DNA from: Bacillota bacterium
GTDB lineage: Bacteria > Bacillota > Clostridia > Acetivibrionales > DTU013
Direction: 5' to 3'
Assembly (NCBI GenBank): GCA_023426125.1
Contig: JAFABI010000100.1
Location: 99,534 to 163,533, forward strand
DNA: 64,000 nt
In this document: piece after piece, positions 49,854 through 58,914 of the stretch
Position numbering within the stretch: the stretch's first letter is position 1
How the letters are laid out: the number at the start of each line of letters is the position of its first letter
Made by a program: the position numbers and the translations under genes
The notes under the pieces: model-generated
Database searches by the model: none
What the model saw: the letters and a program-made list of their open reading frames with translations, nothing else
What the model was told of the DNA's origin: nothing

Positions 49854-50840
49854 CTATTCATCCTCCTTTTTAAGAACCCTGGTAATTTTAAGGGCTACCT
49901 TGTTTTTCCTGACGCCGGGCTTGGCATAAAACTTCATCATTTCACCAACCAACACTTCCATGTCGTCATTCACATTTGAGTCAAGTGGAAGTACGTCGCC
50001 CAGCTGCAAATCGATGAATTCGCTTACCGATATCGTTGTTTTTCCAAGGATTGCCTTTACCGGTACAGGAGTATTCTGTACCTTGTTTTCAATTGCTACT
50101 TTCATCTCCTGAGTAGCTTCCTTCTGGATATTGGAGAACCAGAACCTGGTGCTTAATTTGGAAACGATCGGTTCCACTACCATATGCGGTATGCAGATAT
50201 TGATCATTCCGTCTACATCGCCGACTTTTGCGCTTAAGGTAATGAGCGCCACGGTTTCGTTTTGTGCAACGATCTGCGCAAACTGGGCATTGGTTTCGAT
50301 CTTGTCCAGCCTGGGCCGTATGGAAATGACGTTTTCCCACGGCTCGCGCATCAGGTTGAGTATCTGTATGATAATACGCTCAATGATTGCAAGCTCTATC
50401 TCGGTGAATTCCCTCACCTTGTCCATGGATGTGCCTTTGCCGCCCAGGATCCTGTCCACCAGGGCAAAAGCGACATGAGGCTCTATTTCCAGTACGATGG
50501 TGCCTGTCAGGGGCGCAAAGTCGATCACTGCCAGGATCACAGGGTTTGAGACGGAATTGCTGAAGTCGCTGTAAGGTAAGGCCTCTACCGTAACGACGTC
50601 CACCTGGACCAGGGTTCTGAGATAGCCGGTAAGAAAATTGGTAATAAGCCTCGCATAGTTGTCATAGATGATGTTCAGCGTTTTTATATGATCTTTTGCG
50701 AACTTGCTGGCTCTTTTAAAGTCATGGCTCTTTACTTTCTTTTCCTGGGTGGTGGTCTGGATCTGCTCGGCATCTAATTCACCTGTACTCAGGGCCTTAA
50801 GCAGATTATCTATTTCATTTTGAGAAAGAATATCTCCCAC
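49854..50840 (-). CDS. fliM: Flagellar motor switch protein FliM
   Basis: The 328-residue protein has the N-terminal CheY-P peptide ILSQNEIDNLLKAL, a CheC-like middle domain without phosphatase residues (NVISIRPRLDKIETNAQFAQ) and a C-terminal SpoA domain. The start is GTG preceded by AGGAGG. It ends one base before fliY begins. Confidence 0.95.
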   Translation of the reverse strand: MGDILSQNEIDNLLKALSTGELDAEQIQTTTQEKKVKSHDFKRASKFAKDHIKTLNIIYDNYARLITNFLTGYLRTLVQVDVVTVEALPYSDFSNSVSNPVILAVIDFAPLTGTIVLEIEPHVAFALVDRILGGKGTSMDKVREFTEIELAIIERIIIQILNLMREPWENVISIRPRLDKIETNAQFAQIVAQNETVALITLSAKVGDVDGMINICIPHMVVEPIVSKLSTRFWFSNIQKEATQEMKVAIENKVQNTPVPVKAILGKTTISVSEFIDLQLGDVLPLDSNVNDDMEVLVGEMMKFYAKPGVRKNKVALKITRVLKKEDE

Positions 50841-50853
50841 TTAAAACCACCTC

Positions 50854-51390
50854 CTACTGGTAAAACCATTCGCTGAATATTACTTCATAAACGATTTTCT
50901 CCGGTTCTTTCCTGCCCGTATTCAAAATCTCATTGATCTGTGTCTTTAAAGACTCTTTTGCGCTGTCGAAGACTTCCGGATTTTTGACCTCCTCCAGGGT
51001 AAGGTTCATAAAAAACCTCATCACCTTTTCCTGGATTTCCGGAGTATAAGCCGTAACCATTTCTTCCACATTCGCCTTTTTGTCCGTTTTCAGCTTGCCA
51101 ATGCATTTGAGGTACACACTCACCTGAATGACTGCAATCTTTTTGGGATCCTCGTTTTTCAGATTAAAGTATTTCTTGCTGTCATATAAGGGCAAACGGA
51201 CCGCCTCTTCCGGCTTGAGATCCTCTTCTGCCTGTCCGGGATTCAGATTGGCCTCGGCATGCGTGCCAGGTGTCCCCTGAACGAGGAAAAGATATCCTGC
51301 CAAAGCAGCCAGCGCCAATGTAAGAACAGCTACCACGATGATCAATATAAAGAACGTACCTTTTGACTCCAAATTCTTCTGCCCCCTCAT
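50854..51390 (-). CDS. fliL: Flagellar basal-body protein FliL
   Basis: The 178-residue protein has one membrane helix (about residues 12-34) and a stomatin-like extracytoplasmic domain (about 75-178), including AVIQVSVYLKCIGKLKTDKK. FliL stabilises the stator ring at high load. The start overlaps the flbD stop (ATGA). Confidence 0.92.
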   Translation of the reverse strand: MRGQKNLESKGTFFILIIVVAVLTLALAALAGYLFLVQGTPGTHAEANLNPGQAEEDLKPEEAVRLPLYDSKKYFNLKNEDPKKIAVIQVSVYLKCIGKLKTDKKANVEEMVTAYTPEIQEKVMRFFMNLTLEEVKNPEVFDSAKESLKTQINEILNTGRKEPEKIVYEVIFSEWFYQ

Positions 51391-51590
51391 CCTTGGTGTA
51401 GACGGCTGATAAGTCGTATTTTGCCTTTGTATTCGACAATTTCCTCAATCACCCTGTCCACACTCTCCAGACAGGTATACTTTTTCCCGTGTATTGTCGA
51501 AATAACTGTATCAGGCGTCGCCTCGACAGTTTCTATCAATTCGCAGTTCAGGATAAAAACCGTGCCGTTAAACCTGGTCAACCTAATCAT
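51387..51590 (-). CDS. flbD: FlbD/SwrD family motility protein
   Basis: The 67-residue protein MIRLTRFNGTVFILNCELIE... matches the short FlbD family (SwrD in Bacillus), with LIETVEATPDTVISTIHGKK. SwrD raises motor torque in Bacillus. It is preceded by a promoter-like sequence and a 263-base gap. Confidence 0.92.
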   Translation of the reverse strand: MIRLTRFNGTVFILNCELIETVEATPDTVISTIHGKKYTCLESVDRVIEEIVEYKGKIRLISRLHQG

Positions 51591-51618
51591 AATATTTTTA
51601 CCTCAAAAACTCAATAGA

Positions 51619-51646
51619 AGAATATAATATTGGCACATCCTGTCAA
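51619..51646 (-). promoter_or_regulatory. Predicted internal promoter before flbD
   Basis: A perfect TTGACA (51646-51641), 16 bases, then TATTCT (51624-51619). It could add transcription for flbD-fliL-fliM and later genes. Confidence 0.5.
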
Positions 51647-51757
51647 ATAAACAACACAATCTGTCGTTTATTGTTGGCATTTTCAGCGGCTGCAGGACCC
51701 TCCTCCGGGAAATACTCACCAAGCTACCGGCAATATTCTCGCAGGGGCAACCCATTA

Positions 51758-51791
51758 CCGCCCACCCGGAAGTCGATGCCAAACCGGGCGG
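51758..51791. other. GC-rich hairpin between flgE and flbD
   Basis: CCGCCCACCCGG pairs with CCGGGCGG across a 14-base loop, with small interruptions. It has no T run. It precedes the predicted flbD promoter and could slow read-through from upstream genes or stabilise an upstream message end. Confidence 0.45.
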
Positions 51792-51853
51792 ACGATCAAT
51801 GAGCAACCTTACAAATAACTACCAACGATTAACTGCCAATAACCAGCAAATAT

Positions 51854-53182
51854 TTACCTCTTGAGATTTACCAGTTCCTGCAGCATTTCATCCGAAGTGG
51901 TAATAATACGGCTGTTGGCCTGAAAGCCTCTTTGTGTGATGATCATGTCGGTGAATTCCTTTGAAAGGTCCACATTGGACATTTCAAGGGTTCCGGGGTT
52001 CAGCGTGCCTACGCCCTCGGAGCCTGCTTTCAAAGCTTTATTAAAGTCACCGGAGTTGGTGGTCGGTATGTACAGGTTGTCGCCGATTTTCTGCAAGCCG
52101 GCCGGATTCGTGAAGTACGCCAGGGCTATCATTCCAAGAGGCTGCTGCTGGCCGTTGCTGTATATACCGGTAAGGATACCATTGGCGTCGACGTTAAAGG
52201 TTACCAGGTTCCCGGTGGGGTAACCGTCGATGTTGGTAGGCTTTACAGAACTATCGGCTGAATACATGGTGATTTGGGAGAAATCAAGCTTTATACTCAT
52301 TGGCTCTGCTGCTACTCCAGGAGTCATAGAGATTGTTTGAGTAGTAACAGTTGTTGAAGTTATTTTCCCCTTATCATCAAAAGTAATTGTAGGTGAAGTT
52401 GGCATTCCTATTGTATATGTAGGCGGTGTGGTGGTATTCCCGGGAATAGACCAGGTCCATGTAGAGGATGAAGGCGTTCCAATGGTTTCTCCTGTTTTTT
52501 GGAATATTATATTTATTTTATAGTCATTTCCCAGGGAATCATATACTGTCATTGGTACCGTAAAGCTTTTTGCCTTGGGATCTGCAGGATAAGCCGTATA
52601 AGCGGCATCCAGATTACCTGACAGTACAATATTTTGAGTGGCTTTCGCGGCAATCATCCTTTTGTTTAAGTTATGATCGTCCGCATATAAATTGATCGGC
52701 TCTATTGGAAGCTCAGTGTCGAATATATAGGAACCGTCCGTCCCCCGGCTATATGCCTGCCACCCGTATACATTCATGCCGCCTCCGGCTACAAGGTTGC
52801 CCAGCTTATCCAGACCGAAATTACCGGCCCTGGTAAAGTTGAAGGTATCCCCCGAGCCGCCTCTTACGATAAAGAAACCATCCCCTTCGATTGAAAGGTC
52901 GGTAGGGTTGTCAGTCCTTTGCAGACTACCTCGGGTCATGAGCGTATCGATCGATCCCACACCAAGTCCCAGTCCCACCTGCATGGGATTCGTACCGCCT
53001 CTTCCGGTTGCGGCATCCGGTGCTCCCGCGCCCTGTAAAGTCTGGGCGAATATTTCCTGGAAGGTTACCCTTCCCGATTTAAAACCTACCGTATTGACGT
53101 TTGCAACATTGTTGCCGATTACGTCCATTCTTGTCTGGTGTGCCCTCAAACCCGACACACCGGAGAACATTGATCTCATCAT
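51854..53182 (-). CDS. flgE: Flagellar hook protein FlgE
   Basis: The protein of about 442 residues has the rod/hook N-terminus MRSMFSGVSGLRAHQTRMDV with NVANVNTVGFKSGRVTF, a central domain and the C-terminal NVDLSKEFTDMIITQRGFQA. The central segment (about bases 52290-52640) is rich in Thr, Ser and Pro and more AT-rich than its flanks, so the exposed hook domain has diverged. ATG 53182 or 53179 both follow AAGGAGG. The upstream frame extension is not real. Confidence 0.93.
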   Translation of the reverse strand: MMRSMFSGVSGLRAHQTRMDVIGNNVANVNTVGFKSGRVTFQEIFAQTLQGAGAPDAATGRGGTNPMQVGLGLGVGSIDTLMTRGSLQRTDNPTDLSIEGDGFFIVRGGSGDTFNFTRAGNFGLDKLGNLVAGGGMNVYGWQAYSRGTDGSYIFDTELPIEPINLYADDHNLNKRMIAAKATQNIVLSGNLDAAYTAYPADPKAKSFTVPMTVYDSLGNDYKINIIFQKTGETIGTPSSSTWTWSIPGNTTTPPTYTIGMPTSPTITFDDKGKITSTTVTTQTISMTPGVAAEPMSIKLDFSQITMYSADSSVKPTNIDGYPTGNLVTFNVDANGILTGIYSNGQQQPLGMIALAYFTNPAGLQKIGDNLYIPTTNSGDFNKALKAGSEGVGTLNPGTLEMSNVDLSKEFTDMIITQRGFQANSRIITTSDEMLQELVNLKR

Positions 53183-53340
53183 ATGTTTATATGACCTCCT
53201 TCTAAAGAGTCGCCGGATACACGGAGCTTTGCCTGCACCTGTGCCTGCATATACTCCGCGCTCCATACGACTATCCATAGATCCGTCCTATCTGTCGTTC
53301 AAGGACGGTCAGCCTCCCGAAAGGGTCCGGCTGATATTTC

Positions 53341-53724
53341 TCATACGATTACCGCTCCATCGATGTTGGTAAATACGTTTTCCTTCAATTCGCTGTTGTT
53401 TGCCGCTGTGATCACCGTCTTGTTCCTGATGTTTACAACAAACGCCATATTATCCATCAGTACCAGCGAATCCTTGACCCCTTTGGCTTCCGCCTTTGCC
53501 ACGGCCGCATTCATCTTTTCCTTCTGTGCCGCCGTCAGGCTGATATTCCTGGCCTGGAGCCTCAGTTCCGCATGCTTTGAAAACTTTATGCCTTCCTTGT
53601 CACTGATGGTCTGCTGCAGTACGCTTTCAAATCCTTTGTTCTGCTGAACCGCCGGCCTCTGCGTATTGATTGAAGGAATGCCGTTTATACCGTTGACACT
53701 GTTTTTATAATTGCTTATAACCAT
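53341..53724 (-). CDS. TIGR02530-type flagellar operon protein
   Basis: The 127-residue protein has GIKFSKHAELRLQARNISLT then AVAKAEAKGVKDSLVLMDNM, the hallmark of the flagellar-operon family between flgD and flgE. It is probably a cytoplasmic or exported helper of hook assembly; the function is not proven. AGGTGG six bases before ATG 53724 sets the start, which touches the flgD stop. Confidence 0.85.
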   Translation of the reverse strand: MVISNYKNSVNGINGIPSINTQRPAVQQNKGFESVLQQTISDKEGIKFSKHAELRLQARNISLTAAQKEKMNAAVAKAEAKGVKDSLVLMDNMAFVVNIRNKTVITAANNSELKENVFTNIDGAVIV

Positions 53725-53725
53725 T

Positions 53726-54643
53726 TCAACCACCTGCCTGTCCATCTTCCTGGTCGTCTCCACCCGGATCCGCACCTTCAGGGTCTTGGGTATCTGCCGG
53801 AGCATCAGGCTTTGTAATATTCGTTATGCCTTCCACCGGTACCCTCAAGCCATTAATGACCGCGCTGATTTTACCGTCCTGGTTTTTCAGGCTTCCTTTC
53901 ACAATTGTGCCAGTCACAGGAACTTTTTTCCCTGTTTCCCTGTCAACGATATAGAAGTCGATCTCCTTGCCGTTTTCCATTGCCTCTGTCAGCTTGTCCA
54001 TCATATGGTCCGGATCTGTAGAACGGTTTTCCTCGACCAGTTCCGCGATTTCCACCTTCACGCCGTCCATGACTGCATAGTCCTCATAAACCCCTTTTTG
54101 TATGGCTTTTACAACCCCGACAACCTGGATCATGCTTCCATTATCAGGATCATATGCGATGGCATTGACCTTATACCCGATCAGGTTGGTGAATGCCGCT
54201 AAGTTGGACTGGGCGCCGCGCGTGCCTTCCGATACGTTTACAACGTCCTCGATCAGAACGTCCTCACCGTTTACCACCACATAGGTTTTGCCGCCATAAA
54301 GCTTGACATCCGTAACATCACCGGATATCTCCTCCGTTTCCTTTGTAGTGCTGTCCTTAATGGTAGCGACTACATGCTTGCCTATGAGGCTGAAGGCTTT
54401 TGTCGCTGCAAAGTTTGTGTTCATGTTCTGCATTTGCTCCAGCGCGCTGAATTGCGCCATTTGCCCGATAAACTCCTTATCGTCCGTAGGATTCAGCGGA
54501 TCCTGATATCTCAACTGTGTTACCAGCAGGTTCAGAAAATCATCTTTTCCCAGCTCGCCTGTATTGCGTTCGCTGGTCGAGGCTGCTGTTTCATCGATGA
54601 TCTGTTGTATGGTTTTTTGATTGGATACTGAACCAACCGCCAT
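53726..54643 (-). CDS. flgD: Flagellar hook-cap protein FlgD
   Basis: The 305-residue protein has the FlgD core LGKDDFLNLLVTQLRYQDPL and DKEFIGQMAQFSALEQMQNM. A long C-terminal extension (about residues 150-305) contains repeated beta segments. It caps the growing hook. AGGAGG upstream fixes the ATG at 54643. It is longer than most FlgD proteins, as in some Clostridia. Confidence 0.93.
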   Translation of the reverse strand: MAVGSVSNQKTIQQIIDETAASTSERNTGELGKDDFLNLLVTQLRYQDPLNPTDDKEFIGQMAQFSALEQMQNMNTNFAATKAFSLIGKHVVATIKDSTTKETEEISGDVTDVKLYGGKTYVVVNGEDVLIEDVVNVSEGTRGAQSNLAAFTNLIGYKVNAIAYDPDNGSMIQVVGVVKAIQKGVYEDYAVMDGVKVEIAELVEENRSTDPDHMMDKLTEAMENGKEIDFYIVDRETGKKVPVTGTIVKGSLKNQDGKISAVINGLRVPVEGITNITKPDAPADTQDPEGADPGGDDQEDGQAGG

Positions 54644-54655
54644 TTTTTTCACCTC

Positions 54656-56203
54656 CTATGCCGTAAAATTGATGGTGCTGCCTTCCTGCCTGTACGGGTT
54701 AATCCGCTCAAGCCTTTCGATATCCGCCGCATCGGCATAAATACCGCCGCTGCCCTGCATTTTTGCTACCGGGGCTCTGCGTGTGCCGTCGCCATTGCCG
54801 TTGAAGTTATGCCGGCTGTTCTGCGATTCCTGCCTTACCGATACGCTGAAGCCCTGTACATTCAGTCCCTGTTTCTCCAGTGACTCCTTCAAAAGCTGCA
54901 TGTTGGATTCCAGCACCTGTTTGACCTGTTGGCTCTCCGCTACAAATTTCGCCATCACCACTCCCTGCTCGGTGGCAACCTTAAGGGAAAGCTTCCCAAG
55001 GCTGTCCGGTTTCAGATCGATGATCATCTCCGATTTGTCGGCGGTCAACACCACCTTTGCCTTTGCAAGCACCTGAGCCAGAATCTCTTTCCCCGTCACA
55101 GGAGCCCTCATTCTCAAACTCTCCGTACCGGCTTCCGTCTCTTTGTTCAGAAGTTGGTTTATTGTATTCCCAAAGGCTTGAGCGGTTTCCTGCGTACCAG
55201 CGGCCGAGGCCTGCTGAGGCAGCATAACTTCGGAATCGGCAGCCTGCTGCGTTCCATTTTCGGATTTATCCGCATTGGATTCTTCCGCAGCCGCAGGATC
55301 CACTCCCATGCTTTCTCCGTTTCCGGCATTTGCACCTTCCGACTCACCGGTTTCCACAGGATTCACTTGAACTTTCAGCTTCTCTCCCAGGATGGAACGG
55401 ATGTTGAGCGTTATTTCCTCCACGAGAGTCATTTCATTTTTCTCCAGCTTTTCTCCCATTTCCTTCAATTTCTGCCTGAGCTGCGACAGTAAGTTTGACA
55501 ATCCAACCATCTCTGCATTTGCAGCTTCACTGGAAGAGCCTTCCTGCCATGCCGCATTCAGTTCCATTCCCTCAGGCATTCCTCCCGGGCTTTTCTCGTC
55601 GGCTTCCCCTGAAAGCGCCTTTGACATGGCATCCTCAACCTGGGTATCGATCAACTGGAGTATTTTCGCAAGGGTGTTCCCCGTTTGACCGTCAAGGCCC
55701 AATGCTTGTGCAAGCTTTGTTCCCAGGGTATCCGACCCGGATAAGGACAGTTCCTTAGGGCTGATTCCTGCCTCCTCCAGCAACCTGGCAAGCTCATCGG
55801 CATTCACACCCATCACTTGCGCCAGACAATTGAGCATCAGATCCGCCTTTTGGGAATCGGAAATCCTGGTACCGCTTTCCTCGGCCTCGCTTTCGCCCGG
55901 CTCCGCAACCGGCTCTTTTTTTCCCTGTAGCATGGCTTTTCTGGCTCCAACCTTCATATCCTTTTCAAATTGCCTGAAGGCCTTTTGCTTTGTAACAACG
56001 TCGGCAGTATTGCGTGCATTGGGTCTTTCAGTGTAGCTGCTGCCGGCAGGGCTGTTTTTATCGGCACGATAGGCTTTTGAACTGCTGCTGAAGAAATCCT
56101 GGAACGAAGATATGTTTTGCGTCTTCCTGCTTTGGGCGTCAACCTGGGTATCAGCCAGTGGGAATCCGAGATTCACAGCTGTTATCTGACCATTCGTAAA
56201 CAT
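54656..56203 (-). CDS. fliK: Flagellar hook-length control protein FliK
   Basis: The 515-residue protein has a long, low-complexity Ser/Glu/Ala-rich ruler region and a C-terminal hook-length domain (about 385-475): MIIDLKPDSLGKLSLKVATE and later QVLESNMQLLKESLEKQGLN. It measures hook length and triggers the FlhB switch. ATG 56203 has AGGAGG upstream. The ruler region is not conserved, as usual. Confidence 0.9.
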   Translation of the reverse strand: MFTNGQITAVNLGFPLADTQVDAQSRKTQNISSFQDFFSSSSKAYRADKNSPAGSSYTERPNARNTADVVTKQKAFRQFEKDMKVGARKAMLQGKKEPVAEPGESEAEESGTRISDSQKADLMLNCLAQVMGVNADELARLLEEAGISPKELSLSGSDTLGTKLAQALGLDGQTGNTLAKILQLIDTQVEDAMSKALSGEADEKSPGGMPEGMELNAAWQEGSSSEAANAEMVGLSNLLSQLRQKLKEMGEKLEKNEMTLVEEITLNIRSILGEKLKVQVNPVETGESEGANAGNGESMGVDPAAAEESNADKSENGTQQAADSEVMLPQQASAAGTQETAQAFGNTINQLLNKETEAGTESLRMRAPVTGKEILAQVLAKAKVVLTADKSEMIIDLKPDSLGKLSLKVATEQGVVMAKFVAESQQVKQVLESNMQLLKESLEKQGLNVQGFSVSVRQESQNSRHNFNGNGDGTRRAPVAKMQGSGGIYADAADIERLERINPYRQEGSTINFTA

Positions 56204-56249
56204 TTTCTCACCTCCTTTCAATAATGTAAATTCACTTGCTATCTTTAAT

Positions 56250-56275
56250 GCGGACGCGCAATGCGCGCTCCTACA
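56250..56275. repeat. Family B palindromic repeat (reference copy)
   Basis: GCGGACGCGCAATGCGCGCTCCTACACTTTTC in the fliK-ylxF gap; palindromic core ACGCGCAATGCGCG. Nearly identical to 478-502. Confidence 0.6.
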
Positions 56276-56287
56276 CTTTTCATCCTG

Positions 56288-57118
56288 TTATTGGTTAACT
56301 GCCTTATACAGCTCATCCAGTTTTTCAGTAATCTTTGAAGCAAAGGCAGGCGTCATTTCAGCCAATATTTCCGCCAGATTTTCCTTCTTCATATTCCTAA
56401 GGGTTTCGGCCACCATATCAATTTTTACATTTCCCATTTCTTCGAAAATCTTTGCGGCGGCGGATGCATCCATCGTCTCATAGATCTGGGCGAATTTCTT
56501 TGCGTTTTCATTCGCCTGCTGCTGCTTGACCACCTCTGCATATACCTGCTGCGCAAGCTCCGGATTTACAGTTTCGAAATACTCCTTCAATCCGGCCTTG
56601 TCTCCGTTTGCGATCAACTGTTCGATTTGCTTTTTTAATTCATCCAGCTTTAACTGCCGTTCATCCAGGGATGCGGTACGTTCCTTCAATTCCTGCGTCG
56701 TTTTGTCATTTTCAGCTTTGTATTGCTCATATTCATCCTTGTACTTTTGCAATTCCTGCTGTTCCTTTTCCGATTCTTCAAGAAGCCTGTTCAGTTCGTC
56801 GTTTTGTTTTCTGTATTCCGTATACTTTTCCGCGATTTCCTCATCCGTCATGTTCCGGGGATCCAGAGGATCTACCGCCGCAGGCAGCGCCAGACGGACT
56901 AACGGTATGTTTTGAATGGGCTGTCTGTATCTTTCGGCCAGACCGTTTACATTATTGTGAATGATCAGATAAAATGCTCCGCCCAGAATAATGCCGACGA
57001 TGAAAAGGGCAATAAAAAAAGTGAGCAATGTAAACAGCAGGCTTTTGTTTTTTGAACCGCTTCCGTTGTCCGGTGAACCATCCTTCGTCTGCACGATGCC
57101 CTTTTTGCTTTTAGCCAT
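56288..57118 (-). CDS. MotE/YlxF-like flagellar protein with MgtE-N-like end
   Basis: The 276-residue protein has one membrane helix (about residues 28-51), a long coiled coil (about 95-185) and a C-terminal MgtE-N-like helical repeat (AKKFAQIYETMDASAAAKIF, then AEILAEMTPAFASKITEKLD). This is the layout of YlxF/MotE-type proteins found in this operon place; in Gram-negatives MotE interacts with the stator. ATG 57118 is preferred (GGGAGAGG upstream) and overlaps the fliJ stop. Its function in Clostridia is inferred only. Confidence 0.82.
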   Translation of the reverse strand: MAKSKKGIVQTKDGSPDNGSGSKNKSLLFTLLTFFIALFIVGIILGGAFYLIIHNNVNGLAERYRQPIQNIPLVRLALPAAVDPLDPRNMTDEEIAEKYTEYRKQNDELNRLLEESEKEQQELQKYKDEYEQYKAENDKTTQELKERTASLDERQLKLDELKKQIEQLIANGDKAGLKEYFETVNPELAQQVYAEVVKQQQANENAKKFAQIYETMDASAAAKIFEEMGNVKIDMVAETLRNMKKENLAEILAEMTPAFASKITEKLDELYKAVNQ

Positions 57119-57569
57119 TTTCCTCTCCCGCATACCGGTGAATTTGTTTGAAGCTGACGATCTCATCATTTAAGCGCTGCTCGTCCTTCAACTGCTCTTT
57201 CAGAAAAAAATCATAGTCTTTTTCTTTCAGTTTATCCAGTATTTCCCGCTCCTTGACGATTTTTATCAATTCTTCTCTTATTTTATCGACATTCCGCGAA
57301 GCGAAGTTAATATTTTCTTTTTGATCCTGGATTTTTACGGCAAGAAATGAGAGATAATGATTGAACTTGATCAGATTATGGACGGCGGTCTTTTTACTCT
57401 TTTCATTAAAATCCAGGATATTGCGGTTTTTTTCAAATTCCAGACGCCTGAGCTTTACCTTTTCCCCTTCCAGCTTGTGGACAGCTTTCCCAAGGTCGTT
57501 TTTCAGGTTGTCTTCCATCTGGTTTTTTACTTTTAAAAGAGTTTGCAGCTTGAAATTGAATTTCGGCAT
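57111..57569 (-). CDS. fliJ: Flagellar export chaperone FliJ
   Basis: The 152-residue protein is nearly all coiled coil, with FNFKLQTLLKVKNQMEDNLK at the start, as FliJ. It forms the stalk of the export ATPase. AAGGA upstream. It lies between fliI and the MotE-like gene, the usual order. Confidence 0.9.
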   Translation of the reverse strand: MPKFNFKLQTLLKVKNQMEDNLKNDLGKAVHKLEGEKVKLRRLEFEKNRNILDFNEKSKKTAVHNLIKFNHYLSFLAVKIQDQKENINFASRNVDKIREELIKIVKEREILDKLKEKDYDFFLKEQLKDEQRLNDEIVSFKQIHRYAGEENG

Positions 57570-57603
57570 TCAACAGTCCTTTCTTTATCACAAGGCTCAA
57601 GGG

Positions 57604-58914
57604 TCATTTCAGAACTTTGCCCAAAGCACCAAGAATCTCCTCGAAGGAAAGCATCTCATGAGTTTCCTGCTGAAGAAACCCCAGAATATTGTCGATAACG
57701 CTGATGGAATAGTCTATTTTTTCGTTGCTTCCCTTTACATAGGCCCCGATATTGATCAGATCCTCAGCGTCCTTGTAAATGGCCAGGGCTTTTTTCACCT
57801 CGGCGGCAAGCTTTTTATGCTCCGGGGAAATAACATCGGACATGACACGGCTGATACTGTGAAGGACCTCTATCGCCGGGTACTGATTCCTGCTGGCCAG
57901 GGACCGTGAAAGGACGATATGCCCGTCCAGTATCCCTCTGGCAGTATCCGTCACAGGCTCTGTCATGTCATCTCCATCTACCAGTACCGAATAAAGTCCG
58001 GTAATCGAGCCCTTTTCGGAGTTCCCTGACCGCTCCAGCAGCCTGGGCAGCAATCCGAAAACCGAAGGCGTATATCCCCTGGAAACAGGAGGCTCACCAA
58101 TGGCCAGGCCTATTTCACGTTGAGCCATGGCAAACCTGGTCAGTGAATCCATCAGTAGAAGGACATCCTTTCCCTGATCCCTGAAATACTCCGCTACGGC
58201 GGTAGCAATCTGGGCTCCTTTCAGCCTTATCAAGGCCGGTTGGTCGGATGTGGCCACAATAACCACCGATCTGGCAAGCCCTTCCTCCTTGAGGTCCTTT
58301 TCCAGGAATTCTCTTACCTCTCTGCCTCTTTCACCGATCAGGGCTATGACATTAATGTCGGCTTTGGTATTCCTTGCGATCATGCCGATGAGTGTGCTTT
58401 TGCCTACGCCGCTGCCTGCAAAGATTCCAATCCTCTGCCCTTTTCCAACGGTAATAAGCCCGTCAATAGCCTTTACCCCAAGGGGCAGAGGCTCACTTAT
58501 CCGTTTGCGCTTGAGAGGATGAGGCGGGGTATTGTGCACCGGGTAATATTTTTCTACCTGCAAAGGTCCCAGGTTGTCAATGGGATTTCCCATGCCATCC
58601 AGAACCCGCCCGGTCAGCGACATTCCGACGCCGACCTTCAATACGGCATTTGAGGCGACCACCAGATTTCCGGGACCGATACCGCTCATTTCACCAAAGG
58701 GCATGAGCAGCACCTTATTGTCTCTGAAGCCGACAACCTCCGCATTTATGGTTTTATTGCCCCTGGAAGCATGAAGCTTGCACAGCTCCCCGATATTTAC
58801 CTCGGGGCCGTCGGATTCAATGGTCAGGCCTACGACCTTGGATACCCGGCCATAGTACTCTGAAAACTCCGAATGATTTAACAGCTCATGATATTTTTGC
58901 AAATTGATTTGCAT
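57604..58914 (-). CDS. fliI: Flagellar export ATPase FliI
   Basis: The 436-residue protein has Walker A GSGVGKSTL, IALIGERGREVREFLE and DSLTRFAMAQREIGLAIGEP, the F1-beta-like set of FliI. It powers substrate unfolding for export. Start ATG 58914 overlaps the fliH stop by one base (TAATG). The longer upstream frame is rejected. Confidence 0.95.
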   Translation of the reverse strand: MQINLQKYHELLNHSEFSEYYGRVSKVVGLTIESDGPEVNIGELCKLHASRGNKTINAEVVGFRDNKVLLMPFGEMSGIGPGNLVVASNAVLKVGVGMSLTGRVLDGMGNPIDNLGPLQVEKYYPVHNTPPHPLKRKRISEPLPLGVKAIDGLITVGKGQRIGIFAGSGVGKSTLIGMIARNTKADINVIALIGERGREVREFLEKDLKEEGLARSVVIVATSDQPALIRLKGAQIATAVAEYFRDQGKDVLLLMDSLTRFAMAQREIGLAIGEPPVSRGYTPSVFGLLPRLLERSGNSEKGSITGLYSVLVDGDDMTEPVTDTARGILDGHIVLSRSLASRNQYPAIEVLHSISRVMSDVISPEHKKLAAEVKKALAIYKDAEDLINIGAYVKGSNEKIDYSISVIDNILGFLQQETHEMLSFEEILGALGKVLK

